DNA from: Cristatella mucedo | Lineage: Eukaryota; Bryozoa; Phylactolaemata; Cristatellidae | Assembly (NCBI GenBank): GCA_009760855.2 | Contig: WPIO01000007.1 | Coordinates: 4,675,001 to 4,722,500 of the forward strand | Direction: 5' to 3' | Length of the DNA stretch: 47,500 nt | In this document: positions 10,340-22,828 of the stretch, in pieces | Layout: each line of letters starts with the position of its first letter | Numbering within the stretch: position 1 is the stretch's first letter | Position numbers and translations under genes: made by a program | Notes under the pieces: model-generated | What the model was told of the DNA's origin: nothing | The model's database searches: none | What the model saw: the letters and a program-made list of their open reading frames with translations, nothing else

Positions 10340-10596
10340 GCAAAAGTAATGTATGAAACCGCTTAGCAGAAAATCCGGAGGCCTGAAAAATCCATTTGCA
10401 GAGAAAGTGACGAGACTTTCTCACTCTCTCGATGCATTCTGTAGAAGCGCTTTCTCTATCATTGGAAAGTTGTATCATTTGTCTGCCCTCAGTTTATTAA
10501 TCCACAGCCTTCAGTTTAGCCTTAAGTCATAGTCACCTATTTCTTCTTCAAAACCTAGGCTCCATCTCGTTGTCTAATCCCTGGACCAATTTAAGG
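10340..10596. other. No recognised feature
   Basis: Spacer between the TG microsatellite and the SINE-1 copy. No match recognised. Confidence 0.4.
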
Positions 10597-10750
10597 GTCG
10601 TGATAGCCCAGGTGGTAGGTTGCTAGCTCATCACAACCGAGGTTGTAGGTTCGAATCCTGCAGTGAGCGAGCCAACTACAAACGGTGGTGACCGCCGTTA
10701 AGGCTCGTCTGCAGCTATACAAATTAAGCTGATAGATCAGCTAATATTTT
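10597..10750 (+). mobile_element. SINE-1 copy, near full length
   Basis: Starts GTCGTGATAGCCCAGG. The A box TAGCCCAGGTG fits TRGYNNANNNG, and the B box GGTTCGAATCC (about 10648-10658) is exact. The body contains GTGGTGACCGCCGTTAAGGC, and the 3' end is CTATACAAATTAAGCTGAT plus ATCAGCTAAT. An AT-rich tail follows. Confidence 0.88.
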
Positions 10751-12373
10751 TATAATTTTTATAAGATGGACGGGTTTTAATCCCCAAGTTTTCAATGTAC
10801 TAGTTGACTACGCTGCTGGTTCTTCGTTTTAAAATCTACATAGTTCTTATCGCCGCCACAAAGCTACCTTGGCTTCGTTTGAAATGCAGCTCAGAGGTCA
10901 TTGGTTGGAAGACTTGAGGTTGATAGCTGCTTCTCATTGAACACTAGCCGCTGCATTTATAGAATTGTAGTCAGTAGGAGGAATGGCCGAAAATGGGTCT
11001 ACAAATCAATTTTTGTCCTATCTAATGTCCTTGATTTCTTAAGATGATTAGGGTAAAATAACTGACGCCATCAAAAAAGACTTGGTTAACAGAAGACCTT
11101 ATTCCATGCTATTGTTTGTGCATTTAGAAGCAACACTTGCAAACTGCTAAGCCAAGTGGCATGCCCTTTACTTAGACATAAGGTTTCTTTCAACCTACTT
11201 CCACTTCACGATGGTTTGACGCCATGTTAAAAGGCCATTTTTATGGAATAATAAGATGTTTGTAAATTACAGCAGTTACATTACTTAAGGAAAATTTTCG
11301 AAAGTAATGTCGATGCACAACTCGTGGAACATATACATTGAACCGGCTTTCTAGGAATAGTTCAGTTCGAATTTAAGGAACGATACCTTATTGAAATTCT
11401 TCCTGGCTTCTCGTGACGCACTCGATAGTAATGATGGTGCTGGAGTCAATTCTCGCGACCGCCCTTTCAACACCTCGGCCATCAGATCTACGATATGTAA
11501 GTTTGAAGCTCCGTTAAGCACTTACTGTCGTAGTAGCTCACTCACTGTGGCTCAGCCTGGAGTAATATTCGCTTCAGTGTGGAAGCGTTCCTTGTTATGT
11601 CATTTTCAGGAGCAATAGATCAAGCATCGATACTTCTAGGCTTACAATACTGCCTGCTTACAGAGTCAGATCGGTGACTTGTGTCCCTTCTGTCATTCGG
11701 TTTCAGTATGAAATGTCAATGGAATGCTCTATTTCAGATTGCCTGACGTACGTGCTGCAGGCAGCGGATTTCTCTTGCCAGCAGCAGACAGCTGCTGCGT
11801 GCCTCTTTCTTCTGCTGTCATTCTCTGCTAGCTATCGCACGTGGACTCTTGAGAAGCGCGATGCTGCTAGTGAGACTCTGCTGGCTCAGTGCTGATACGA
11901 GGCTCGTGCCATATCGCCACGAGTGTGTGAGTCCCCCCCCCTCCCCCGGCACCCTGCATGTATGGGCAGCCCAGACAGTTCGACCCTCTTTGCCTTCTTT
12001 TGCTGCGTTATCGCATTTCTTCGTGTCGAGAGCGGCACGCTTTAGTCTGACTGGTACTGGACCAATTTTCCGCTCACTGATGGAAGCTTGTAGAAGTGCT
12101 GTCGAGAAAGTCTTGCATTGCATTTCACAGCAGCAGTGATTTGCTGTCTGCGTCGCGGCCCCGTCGGGGCCCGATAGCAGCCCGACTGCCTGTCACTGGC
12201 GGTGCTGGTGCACCTGGCCCAACAATACTTCTTTAAGAGATGAGCGTCCCGTTCGCTCAAAAAGAACAGAGCCGTGCTCTCCTAATGCTTTCCCCTCGAA
12301 CGCCAGCCGAGACTGTGTGCAATAAGGGCGGCTCATGCAATAATGCATGACCTGTAGGTCAAGAGTGGTAAGT
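10751..12373. other. No recognised feature
   Basis: About 1.6 kb without a repeat I recognise. Open frames on both strands near 11391-11618 and 11674-12260 overlap one another and have no recognisable domains. A C-run lies at 11934-11945. Confidence 0.4.
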
Positions 12374-12530
12374 CAAGAGCGGCGACAAATATAATAATAA
12401 TAATAATAATTCACTTGATAAAGCGCCCTCAGAGAACTTAATCTCTCTCTAGGCGCTTTACATTTGCTGCAAAGGGAAATGCAATTGAATGGTAAGTAAA
12501 ATCATGCATTCATAGAGATGACCAAATGGA
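12374..12530 (-). mobile_element. Family A LINE 3' tail, minus strand
   Basis: (ATA)n at about 12389-12410, then TTCACTTGATAAAGCG, CCCTCAGAGAACTTAATCTC and the hairpin arm GGCGCTTTACATTTGCTGC, ending with GTAAGTAAAATCATGC. Reverse complement of the 3' end seen at 45080-45218. Confidence 0.9.
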
Positions 12531-12539
12531 TATTCATTA

Positions 12540-12655
12540 AATATAATAACAATAAGGCATTTGTACAGCGCTCTCAGAGCACTACACCTCTTTCTAGGCA
12601 CTTTACACATGCCGTAAGGGAAGCGTACCAATATATGATTAGTGATAACATTCAC
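12540..12655 (-). mobile_element. Diverged LINE 3' tail, minus strand
   Basis: ATAATAACAATAAGGCATTTGTACAGCGCTCTCAGAG..., then CTAGGCACTTTACACATG and GTGATAACATTCACAGCGTCAG. Same architecture as the family A tail but clearly diverged; probably a subfamily. Confidence 0.7.
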
Positions 12656-14090
12656 AGCGTCAGAAATGCAATGTAGTGTTTCTCCATCTGTAACTCCACA
12701 AAGCCACAAAGGCTATGTGGGTGTTACGCAGGAGAGTATTTTAAAGCACACGCACAGCCTAAGCGGCCTTCGGTACACGGGTAGCCCAACAGACTTCTCA
12801 AGCAACAAAGAGAAAGTGAGAAGCATAGCTGAGTCAGGAAAACCGTTGAGGAAGTGAGTAGCATGAGAGTAGCAGCTCAGGATGGCTGGAAAAGGATGTA
12901 CCGCAGTCAGCATCAAGAAAGTAGTTGTCATTGCGTAAGAATTTTGGAAGTGAGTTCCACAGTCTAGGACCTGCAGAGCACAAGCTTCTGTTGCCAACGG
13001 TCTTGGAGTGGAGAAATGGACCAGCTAATTTATTGTCCATACCGGACCTGAGGGCACGAGGCAGTTGAAACAAAACTGATACTGCAGTTCAGCTAAGTGC
13101 GGAGGAGCCAAGCCGTGGCGGGCCTTGTAGGTCACCGTAATAACTTTGCTCTGAATCCGTTGATCAATCGACAGATACCTAAGCTCTTTCAGAAAAAAAG
13201 ACACCAGGTCAAACCTCTGGGATTTTTAAATTAGCCTTGCAGCCATAATCATCGCCAGTGCAGTGGCCTAGTGGCTTTTTTGGTAGCCCAGCCAAGAGGA
13301 AATTACAACAAACTAGCCAATACAGATCTAAAGAGCTAGTTAATTTTTTTGTAAGCCACCATGGAAGACAGTTCCTATTCGTAGGTATAGATCGGATGTC
13401 ATTGCTAGCTGTAAAAGCAATCTTCCTAACTAAGCTTTTAAAATTAAGGCAGCCATCGAAGACGACACCTAAATTCTGAGCACATACTGATAATCGCAAA
13501 ATAGTGTCACCTATTAGAAGAGCAAAGCCTTCTAGTCCAGCCACACGCTTGGGGTGTCCTTTGGGGTGTCCTATTCTGTTTTATCGTCGTTAAATTTCAG
13601 GAAATTTGCAGGCATCCAGGATCGAATGTCTGCATGGCAAGCATTGAGTTCATCAGTCGCTGCAGCAGATTCCGACGGTTTAAATGACAACTACAGCTAA
13701 GTATAGTCAGAATAAAAGTAATAGCCTAATCCCTTTTCCCAGAGGTTGAGTATAAATGGATAACAGCAAAGAACCGAGGACGGACCCTTGAGGGAACCCT
13801 CAGGTGACTGGTCTGGTGCATGCGACCGAACCCACGGGTGACTGGTCTGGTGCATGCGACCGAACCCCCACACGACACGGATTGAACACGATCAGAAAAG
13901 TATGATTTAAATCACGTCAGTGCCTCGTCTGCCAAATCGATCCTTGTTCCGAATCTTTCAGTATTATATAGTGACCAGTAGTTTCGAAGGCAGCTAATAA
14001 ATCTAGCATGGCTAGGGCAGTGACATTCCGGTCATCGTTGCTGAATGCCATTGTATCACCCGTCCTTGATGTCAGCACCGCATAGGGGCA
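12656..14090 (-). mobile_element. Family C LINE, longest copy, RT motif A to 3' end
   Basis: Minus-strand reading from about 14085 gives a motif-A-like LDLLAAFETTGHYI, then RFGTRID and FKSYFSDRVQSVSCG. Next come a VLGS block and YTQPLGKGI (13720-13790), and KFLKFNDDKTE (13583-13615). NLGVVFDGCLNF and LLAGLPKK lie in a 111-codon frame (13209-13544). MDNKLAGPFLHSKTVGNRS and CSAGPRLWNSLPKFLR lie in a 79-codon frame (12834-13073). The 3' region matches 6385-6655. The YADD-equivalent block is eroded, and several frames are needed. A 34-bp duplication lies at 13804-13867. Confidence 0.85.
13804..13867. repeat. 34-bp tandem duplication inside family C LINE
   Basis: The string GTGACTGGTCTGGTGCATGC begins at 13804 and again at 13838. 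The unit is about 34 bp with few differences, and it disrupts the reading frame of the LINE. Confidence 0.85.
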
Positions 14091-14103
14091 CTACGGACAA
14101 TTC

Positions 14104-15700
14104 ACAAATAATAATCATAACAATAATAATAATGAATTCATATATCACCCTCAGAGAACTTAATCTCTGTCTAGGTACTTTACATAGGCTGTAAAGGAAT
14201 CATAATCAAGAGGTTAGTGGTAACATCCAGGGCGTCAACAATTATAATATCATTAGAGGTAACATGCACAGTGTCAGGATGAAAAGGTACAGCAAATGGT
14301 GAGGAACAGGTGGGTTTACTTTCGGTTTAAATTTTGTCGATTCTGGGGATGTTCGTGAAGTCAGTCGGAACTTAGTCCAGGTTTCCGGAGCATGCAAACT
14401 AGTAGCACGATCCCCCAAGGATTTCAGGTTGCTTGAGGCACAGCTAGACGACTTGAGTCAGAGTAGCGGGCGATACGATGCCTAGCCTAATTAGGAAGTA
14501 GTTCGGATAGGTAGGCTCTAGCAAATAAATACCGGGACCTAAAAATGAGTGAACAGAACCTTGAAGCCGATGGACTGCTTGATGGACAGCCACTGTAGGT
14601 CACAATGTGGCACCTTCAACGTTCACGACAGACAAGCCTGACTGCAGAATTTAGTACCAGCCCTTCCCGCTTGTTGAACAAACGAAAAGACCTGATGCGT
14701 GTAGTGACTCACAGAAGTCCAAGATGAGATGTCATAAATCCATGTACCAACTCGGATTGGAATCCCTATCTCATCATGCCCAAATGTGTGCAATGTCGTG
14801 AAGCTGAAAATAGGGAGGCTTGATTGTGGAGAGCTGATTTTTAGTTGTCTAGTGAAAGGTCACTTTGGAAGATGACATCCAGATTTTGTGCAGGTGCTTC
14901 AGAAGATATGCTGGCTGAGCTGTGGGATAATTAGCTAAGTACCATTGGGTTTTCCCATAACTAGCAAGCTGGATTTATTGTCAATTAAAATGAGAAAGTG
15001 TCATTGCGAATGTCAGCTCAGAGAGTTGAGATAGTTTGACTTGCCAAAAGGAAAGAAGGGATTAAATCATGGGTACAACGGTGTGTCATCTGCACGGAGT
15101 AAAAGCCTAGATTATGCTTGGCATGATATTACTCACCATTCAATTGCATTTCCCTTTGCAGCAAATGTAAAGCGCCTAGAGAGAGATCGAGTTCTCTAAG
15201 GGCGCTTTCTCAAGTGCATTATTATTATTATTATTATTATTATTGGAAATCACATTGGCAAGAAGAAGTGTGTAAATTGAATGTAAAGTGGACCAACCAC
15301 AGAGACCTGAGATGCCATATACTTTAAAGGCTCCACGAGTGATTTTATTCCATTAAAAATAAATTCTCTGGACTCTCGCACTAAGATAAGACCTATGCGA
15401 TTTTAGCGCACTGCCAGAGATGCCCTGGTTAGGTTAGAAGTGTGCGAGAAGAACTTGATGATAAATCGTATCGAGCGCTGCTGAAAGATCAAACAAAAAC
15501 CAGCCGAGAGATTTTACCGAGAAATGCAGTCATGAGAAAGTGTTTATACAGTGGCTTAGCTCGAAAGCCCGACTCACACTTACTTCCTTCGAACGCATCT
15601 CCGAAGTCTAAAAATGCAGGCAAGACCAGAAGTGATGGCGAAGCTTGATTAATGATGGGACCGTGACCCTGGCTACTTTAGTAATCACAGTCATGTGCGT
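14104..15700 (-). mobile_element. Family A-related LINE, minus strand, interrupted by a LINE tail
   Basis: The 3' end is at 14104-14230 (ATA run, hairpin remnant CTCAGAGAACTTAATCTCTG). Coding blocks in reverse follow: the GDRAFSSYAPKAWNS equivalent near 14370-14420, the SDLSLDDH equivalent (CTAGTGAAAGGTCACTTTGG, 14850-14869), and a motif-C-like block GFYSVQMTHRCT (about 15075-15115). After the insertion at 15119-15245, minus-strand coding resumes with VVGPLYIQFTHF. Motif A (LVFV*SFSSARYD, equivalent to DLSAAFDT) lies near 15460-15510. The right boundary is uncertain. Confidence 0.75.
15119..15245 (+). mobile_element. Family A LINE 3' tail nested in an older LINE
   Basis: Plus-strand tail: CATGATATTACTCACCATTC, TTTGCAGCAAATG, arms AAAGCGCC (15168-15175) and GGCGCTTT, then (ATT)n at about 15219-15245. 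It is inserted antisense in the minus-strand LINE, whose coding blocks continue on both sides. Its hairpin is better preserved than that of its host, so it is younger. Confidence 0.88.
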
Positions 15701-15934
15701 AGCATGTTAACGTGGCATGTATTGATTGCAGCTGGTACGCATGTCTTGTCGTAACTGAAGCCAGGAAGCCCGATGCTACATGATCCTGAGACACTAGGAT
15801 GTACAAACACTTGACTCACGCTCCATCCAATGCACGGGCGTAGACAGGAATTTTTCTTAGCTAATGTGAAAAATCCCCGAGCGAATACAATTGGGAAGTA
15901 CAACTACGGAAGTCGTTATCTGAGTCATTAACAC
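15701..15934. other. No recognised feature
   Basis: Spacer without a recognised match. Confidence 0.35.
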
Positions 15935-16201
15935 TCCTATTTAGGACAGCATTTAGTGGGTCCCTGTGATTCGTCCTTGATGTGCTTATGCGTGCTGACA
16001 CTGTGCATGATGCCACTAACCACATTTGCATGCTGACCCTGTGCACGTCACCCCTAACCATACTATCGTTTGTTTTTCAAGCATGATTTTACTTACCATT
16101 CAATTGCATTTCACTTTGCAGCAAATGCAAAGCGCCTAGAGAGAGATTGAGTTCTCTGAGGGCGCTTTATCAAGTGAATTATTATTATTATTATTGTTAT
16201 T
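15935..16201 (+). mobile_element. Family A LINE, last codons and 3' UTR
   Basis: Begins within the CCTATTTAGGACAGCATTTAG block (LFRTAFSG) and has the TGA after GGGTCCCTG. It then continues through GTGCTGACACTGTGCATG, the hairpin arms at 16129-16136 and 16161-16168, and an (ATT)n tail to 16201. Confidence 0.92.
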
Positions 16202-16310
16202 CTATTGCGTATCACTTTGCAGCAAATGTAAAGCGCCTAGAAAGATATTAAGTTCTCTGAGGGCGCTTTATCAAGTGCAATATTATTATTATTATTATTA
16301 TTATTATTCC
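16202..16310 (+). mobile_element. Second family A tail directly after an (ATT)n run
   Basis: Starts exactly at the end of the preceding ATT run with TCTATTGCGTATCACTTTGC, has a full hairpin and its own longer (ATT)n at 16283-16310. Only about 80 bases of element are present. Confidence 0.9.
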
Positions 16311-17269
16311 GCCTCCATGTTCACGTTCAAGCCTCTACACCTATAATTGACCACTTCATTGATCAAATTGTTCTGCGATTGTACCTTATTAACACATATC
16401 ATCACACCATTCTGTACATCTGATTGATTATATGCGGAGTTGATTCTTTCTGGAAAGTGTATCTCATTCGAAACCCAAAATTATTCGTGATTCAAGAAAC
16501 CTATAGTCTCTTGACTTTGATGCTATCCACAGCAAATTTGCATCTTCTGTCCTTTTACTTGACCCTCCCACCGACCTTCCTTGATGAAACGCTATAACTC
16601 AACGCTTGCCAACGACCATGATGAGTTGGCTCTCTGACTACACGACAGGTACCTGCTGAGACACCTTTTGTTTTCGGCTGACATAAAAAGAGCAGTTGAG
16701 ACTAAAGGAAGACTTGAGAAAGCCGCCAAATATTTGGACTTACCGTCAACTGCTTGGTATTTCAAGATGATTGTATGTACTATCAATCAATATATTTAAG
16801 CTATGCTAATTCAAAATTGTATGGAGAAGTAGTGGAATCAAGAATGAATATTCTTAGTTCGCCTTAGAACACCTGCATTACCTTTACACAGATACGTCCC
16901 TGACAAACTCCCTGCATGACAGTCATCAGAGCAGATCACGGCTGACGTGAGGCTGGCGGCTTGACGCCAGAAACTTTGATTCGGTATTGCAACTTTTCTG
17001 GCACTACCTCTTATGCTACACCTCTCCTCACAGAGTCGGGCTAGAGTCAAGCTCAACAATATCTTCTTTCCTGCTGATTCTATTAAGCCCAATCCCTCGG
17101 CTGCGGTTTTGCTAGATAGTAGATAAGGACAGTGGAATTCTTGCTATAAATTCACGCGCATCAGCAATTTTTTAGCAAGCAAGCCTAATTTTCAGCAATC
17201 CCAACGGTGAGTTAGCACGGTGCTTCTCCTAACTCTTCGTAGGTATGATAGAAAATATTTGTAACTCAA
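16311..17269. other. No recognised feature
   Basis: About 950 bases with no repeat family I can assign. Confidence 0.4.
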
Positions 17270-17480
17270 TCTCCTAACTGCCGTCCCAGTCAAGCTTCAA
17301 AATTTCCATCGCCCTGTTCTCTCGTTAAAAATCGCTCACGCCTGTCTCTACTGAATTTGTCTTTAACTAATCTCCAGCCCTAAAAAGACCAGAATTCCTC
17401 TAGATCATGTCCCAATAGTTCTCCTTATGAGGTGCATAGACCTCATGCTGCTCATTGTAATAAATGTTGTGTAAGTCCCT
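17270..17480 (+). mobile_element. Possible LINE C-terminal fragment
   Basis: One plus frame reads AVPVKLQNFHRPVLSLKIAHACLY, resembling the HWLPVKxRIxFKxLxLxxK block of CR1/L2-like proteins, but no flanking block is clear. Weak call. Confidence 0.3.
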
Positions 17481-17834
17481 GGCTACCGATGAAGTCTCAT
17501 TCCTTTGAAAATAGCAATAGTTAGGCAACTCATTTTAAAGTGTGCGCTAGATCGTGAGAATTTAAGTAAATTTCGTTCACTCTCCATCCACTCTGACATT
17601 CTTATTAGAGATAATTGATTGAGTTGTAGCCCATTCAGTAAACGATTAGATCAATTCACCAGACTTTACTAGCAAGTTATAATCGAGGTTAAGAGCTAGC
17701 CGCTCAAAGGAAACTGGCGTCTTTCGGATAAGTAGCAAAACTCCTACTTTGACCATAGCCTACCCACCAAGATGTTTGTTTCCTCATAGCTAATTCAACC
17801 ATTTGACCTCTCTCGGCCTCTTCGTTCCTTCGGA
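17481..17834. other. No recognised feature
   Basis: No match recognised between the weak LINE-like block and the family B tail. Confidence 0.35.
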
Positions 17835-19040
17835 TCCTCTTAAACTGAATAATAATAATAATAATGGATAATAATAAATAATAATAATAATAATAGGTAG
17901 CTTTAAAGTGCCCCAACAGATATTAGTCACTATCCGTGCGCTTTATTATTCGCTGCAGGAGAATCAATAAACAAGGGGTTGTGAAATGCACGATATCAAG
18001 CATGCAATAGTAAACATTTTTAAGGCTTGGGCCAGCACGTTAAAGCCAACCACGATGACACTCAGGGTCACGGGTTAGTGGGACATCAGGGTAGTAGCAT
18101 GCACTGAATCATTCACGGGTAAGCCCGATAAGCACACGGGAACGAAGATGGAAAGTTGGCTGAAGCGAATAGAAAGCTGGCCGGTAGTGGCGCGTTCTTA
18201 GCTGAGACTTAGAACGATGCAATGTCATTGCAGGTAGTGAGTGATAGTGGTTGGAAGCTCAAGACTGTCGGCGCATACGATCTGAGGGCTCTATCGCCTA
18301 AAGATTGCAATTTAGTGCAAAGGAAGATTGAGTTCAAGGTATGAGTAGATGCTGTGGAATGCAGGTGGCGCGAGATCACACTCGAGGAGCAATCAAGTCT
18401 GGCAGGTCGCCAGGTACTAACGAGCGAAGCCACCTGTCAGCCAGACAGACAGAGGATCTTGAAGTCGCTTTGATGCTTAATAGAGAGCATTGAAGTAAAG
18501 CATTGACAGAAGTGGTTTGCTGTGGCAGCTACTCCACTGAGGTCGGACCAGACGTGCAGCTGAGTTTTGCACCAGTTGCAGATGATTAAGGGCACAGGCT
18601 AGTGTTCGCAAATAAAGAGATTTGCAACAATCTAGGCGCGGATGTCACAAACGCTGCAATTGGTTTGAGTATCGTACTCTGAATCAAGAAGGTCCAAATT
18701 TTGGCAATGTTCCTTAGCTGAAAGTTCGTTGACTTGATACTGCCAATCCAGTAGGCCCAAGTTTTGGCAATTTTCCTTAGCTGAAAGCTCATTGACTTGA
18801 TATTTGAGAAAATGTGCTTATCTAATGAGAAGTCATCATGGAATTGTACTCGTAAATTTAGGTCAGAAGTGACGGCAGTGAATCGAGATGAATTAATTTT
18901 GAGATTGAGGCCATACAGCTTTCGTTTTACACTAGGTCTTCTCAAAACTATTATTTTGGTCTTATCGTGGTTAAGCTTAAGAAGGTTTGGTGCTATCCAA
19001 ATTTGAATGTTGTTGATGCAGGCTGCAATCAATGATATCT
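17835..19040 (-). mobile_element. Family B LINE, minus strand
   Basis: The 3' end is an AATAAT run (17848-17895) followed by TTCGCTGCAGGAGAATCAATAA, shared with 23340-23375 and 36740-36770. Coding is on the minus strand. A 74-codon frame at 18209-18433 has SLGDRALRSYAP. HLQLVQNSAARLV lies near 18547-18583. A 148-codon frame (18586-19032) carries IAPNLLKLNHDKTKIIVL, NLRVQFHDDFSLDKHIF and QLRKIAKTW, then AFVTSAPRLLQ. This corresponds to the region from just after RT motif C to the C-terminus. 5'-truncated. It contains an in-frame 63-bp duplication. Confidence 0.88.
18701..18808. repeat. 63-bp in-frame tandem duplication in family B LINE
   Basis: TTGGCAATGTTCCTTAGCTG at 18701 recurs as TTGGCAATTTTCCTTAGCTG at 18764, period 63. 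On the minus strand this repeats 21 residues (FQLRKIAKTW and FQLRNIAKIW). The copies differ at several positions, so the duplication is not recent. Confidence 0.85.
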
Positions 19041-19244
19041 TTTTTCACTTTTTTCACTTTGTTGGAAACATGATGCTTTTCTATGCTGCTCCTGAAGACT
19101 GCGGAACTCACCTTCAAGAAATTCTGTCTCTATGAAATCTCTACTACCACCAATAATAACACTTTCTCTCCACCCATCCTGTGCTACTGTTCCATCCTGC
19201 TGACTTTCGCCTGGCTTTCACCCCATGGGTAAAAATGCTTGCTC

Positions 19245-19380
19245 TTCCCATACCAGCTCGTGGTAAGAGTCCTGCAGAGAGCAATACTGAACAGCCCAAT
19301 GCAAGCGATATTGATAGCCGTTAAGACTCTTCTGCTGCTATATAAACAAGTCTGTTGAATTAGATAAGCTTTACTGTACT
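19245..19380 (+). mobile_element. SINE-1 copy, degraded head
   Basis: CAGCTCGTGGTAAGAGTCCTGCAGAG keeps a broken B-box region. The body has GCAAGCGATATTGATAGCCGTTAAG, then CTCTTCTGCTGCTATATAAACAAG and a 3' AGATAAGCT. A box not recognisable. Confidence 0.7.
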
Positions 19381-19411
19381 TTAACTGTCGCAATGGCACA
19401 GATACGCTATT

Positions 19412-19483
19412 CACTTTTTCCGTTGAGCGTGAGATGAAGCCTGCTGGCTACCGAATGAACACTGTGTTCGGCATAGGCTTCGT
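19412..19483 (+). mobile_element. Family C LINE short fragment
   Basis: GAGATGAAGCCTGCTGGCTACCGAATG and CATAGGCTTCGTGC match the segment after the family C stop codon (40480-40530). It stops where the ATA run of the next LINE begins. Confidence 0.6.
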
Positions 19484-19486
19484 GCT

Positions 19487-19945
19487 AGTGATAATAATAA
19501 TAATAATGCACTTGATGAAACGCCCTCAGGGAACTTAATCTCTCTCTAGGCGCTTTACATTTGCTGCAAAGGAAAATGCAATTGAATGGTGAGCAAAATC
19601 ATGCTTGAAAAACAAACAAAATGAATAACATGATTAGGGGTGACATGCACAGGGTCAGAATGCAAATGTGGTTAGTGGCACCATGCACAGTGTCAGCACG
19701 CATAAGCACATCAAGGACGAATCACAGGGACCCACTAAATGCTGTCCTAAATAGGTGTGCTTTTAAATTCTTTTTAAATGTGGTCAGGTCGGGGGATGTT
19801 CTGACGCAGGTTGGAAGGGAGTTCCAGGCTTTGGGAGCATACGAACTAAATGCACGGTCTCCAAAGGATTTGAGGTTTTACGGGGTATTTGTAGACTGTT
19901 GGATTCCTAAAAGCGGGTGGTACGATGCTTGGCCTGATACAAAAC
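19487..19945 (-). mobile_element. Family A LINE, minus strand, 3' part
   Basis: ATA run (19487-19506), hairpin remnant, GTGAGCAAAATCATGC, then the 3' UTR and the reverse complement of SFGDRAFSSYAPKAWNSLP and FSGSL-stop (TGA read as TCA at 19721-19723). Well preserved, with few differences from 44800-45190. Match ends at CGATGCTTGGCCTGAT near 19941, in the QAKHR block. Confidence 0.92.
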
Positions 19946-20972
19946 ACTTGAGCGAAAGCAACCCGCTTCATCTTAATGGCTTTGCGAGGTTAAAGACTAA
20001 CGTAAATACGCTATACACACTAACAAACCACGATTTCACAAACTATTAATAGTTAAGGCACTGGTGAGCTTGGTAGTCCGAGGACTGTAAGCAAACGCAC
20101 AGCAAGCTGCTGCTGCAATAATCCAACCTGTGGTGTCAAAATGATGGTCCAGGGTGCCTTGTGTTTCAAAATCATGGTTCATGTGACCAGGGTGCCTTTT
20201 CCAACACTATATATGCAGAAGGTTTTAATCATAATGTTGGAACTATTTACAGCGCCCTTTTATTGTTCATTTTTGGACCACCCTTTTTCGTGACCACATC
20301 CAACATGAACCCAAGTTATTTTTCTGTTGCCCTTTCTCACTCTTTCCCTAGAGTTCCTTAAGTGCGTTCATCCACTCTTCATGCATTCATTCATCCAAAT
20401 TCATCACTTGATAGTTCTTCTTTGTCACTCTTTTTCAAATCTTTCTCCTGGGCGATGGTCTGTCTCTGGTACCCCAACTTGGAGCACTTTAGACGGCAAA
20501 GTCTGAGTGAGCTCGCTGACGGGGCGAGTAGTTTGTCATCCTGTAGCTCAGTGCACTTGTTGGCAACTCCTTGCAGTAAAAATAGTACGACACGTAACCT
20601 TCCTTTTCAGACTACCAGGAAACCAATGCAATGCGTCCTTCGGGAAATAGATGGCTTCTACTTCAGAAGCTTTCCTGAATCGTACTAGGAAAGGTTGTTC
20701 GAGGCTGACAACGTTTTTTGGACCGTTTGACAGTTGACAGCAATGGCTATCAGCCGGTACACAGCTCGAGATAGCAGCCTCGGCAACCGGCTGCTTCTTT
20801 TAATGACTGTCCTCTTGAGAGATGGAGTAAGTTCTTGCTCCAATTCCTGGGCCACAGAGCGGTAGGATCTTCGCTGGTTTTATTCTATATTACCGATCTG
20901 GCTTTCAATTAAGTTCTCAATCTTTGCAATCTCTCCCTGCCTCATTCTCATATCCTCTCGGTTTACTTCCAT
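19946..20972. other. No recognised feature
   Basis: About 1 kb unassigned. Short open frames at 20161-20688 have no recognisable domain. Confidence 0.4.
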
Positions 20973-22170
<1,198 letters not shown>

Positions 22171-22396
22171 CTTTCGGCATTTTCAAGCATTTTTAATTGT
22201 GTTGTAGCAGCTTTAGCAATTACTTTTACGGCTAGGCGAAGTATAACGGTGGACGAACCTAGGATGACAGTTCACGGATCAAGAATTTGTATTGGCAACG
22301 TGTCCTCCAACGGTAAAGTGGGACAATTTCGCTTCTCGCTCGCTTCTCAGTCAGTCATTATAGGCCTCCCGCTAGCCAGAATAAGTCGTCTTAAGA

Positions 22397-22520
22397 CAGT
22401 GATTCTTAACTTTTTTTTCGGACACGTACCCCTTTGTAAATCTGGTGTTAGCCATTGACTACTTCCCTAAGAAAATGCACCTGAGCACATAAACACCCAT
22501 TTCCATGCAGAAAGAATACA
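22397..22520 (+). mobile_element. Possible hAT-like DNA transposon end
   Basis: CAGTGATTCTTAACTTTTTTTT at 22398-22419 resembles the CAGTGGTTCTCAAACTTTTTT-type terminal inverted repeat of many hAT elements. ACGTACCCCTTTGTAAATCTGG follows, also of a kind common after such ends. I found no matching right end or 8-bp target duplication. Confidence 0.35.
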
Positions 22521-22828
22521 CTTTATTTTATTGAAATATATTTCGCATACAACGTAAAACACTACAAAATTCTGAGTAAAGCATAAAATCCTTGCTAAAG
22601 TTAAGCATCTTACTCTATATTCATGCAAAAATAACTACGACTCCTTGCAAAGATTAATTATATTTTTCTTGTGCCAATTATAAAAATGTAGAAATTAAAC
22701 TGCTCAAAAGTGCATTCCACTGGGAAGGTTGTGATTGTTTAGCTCAAATATTATACTCAAACTGATGAATGGCCTTTGAAAAGTCAGCACGCGTGTCATT
22801 TTTGACATCCTATTCATTTCGACAGTTA
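22521..22828. other. AT-rich, unassigned
   Basis: Could be interior of the putative DNA transposon. No coding or repeat match. Confidence 0.35.
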
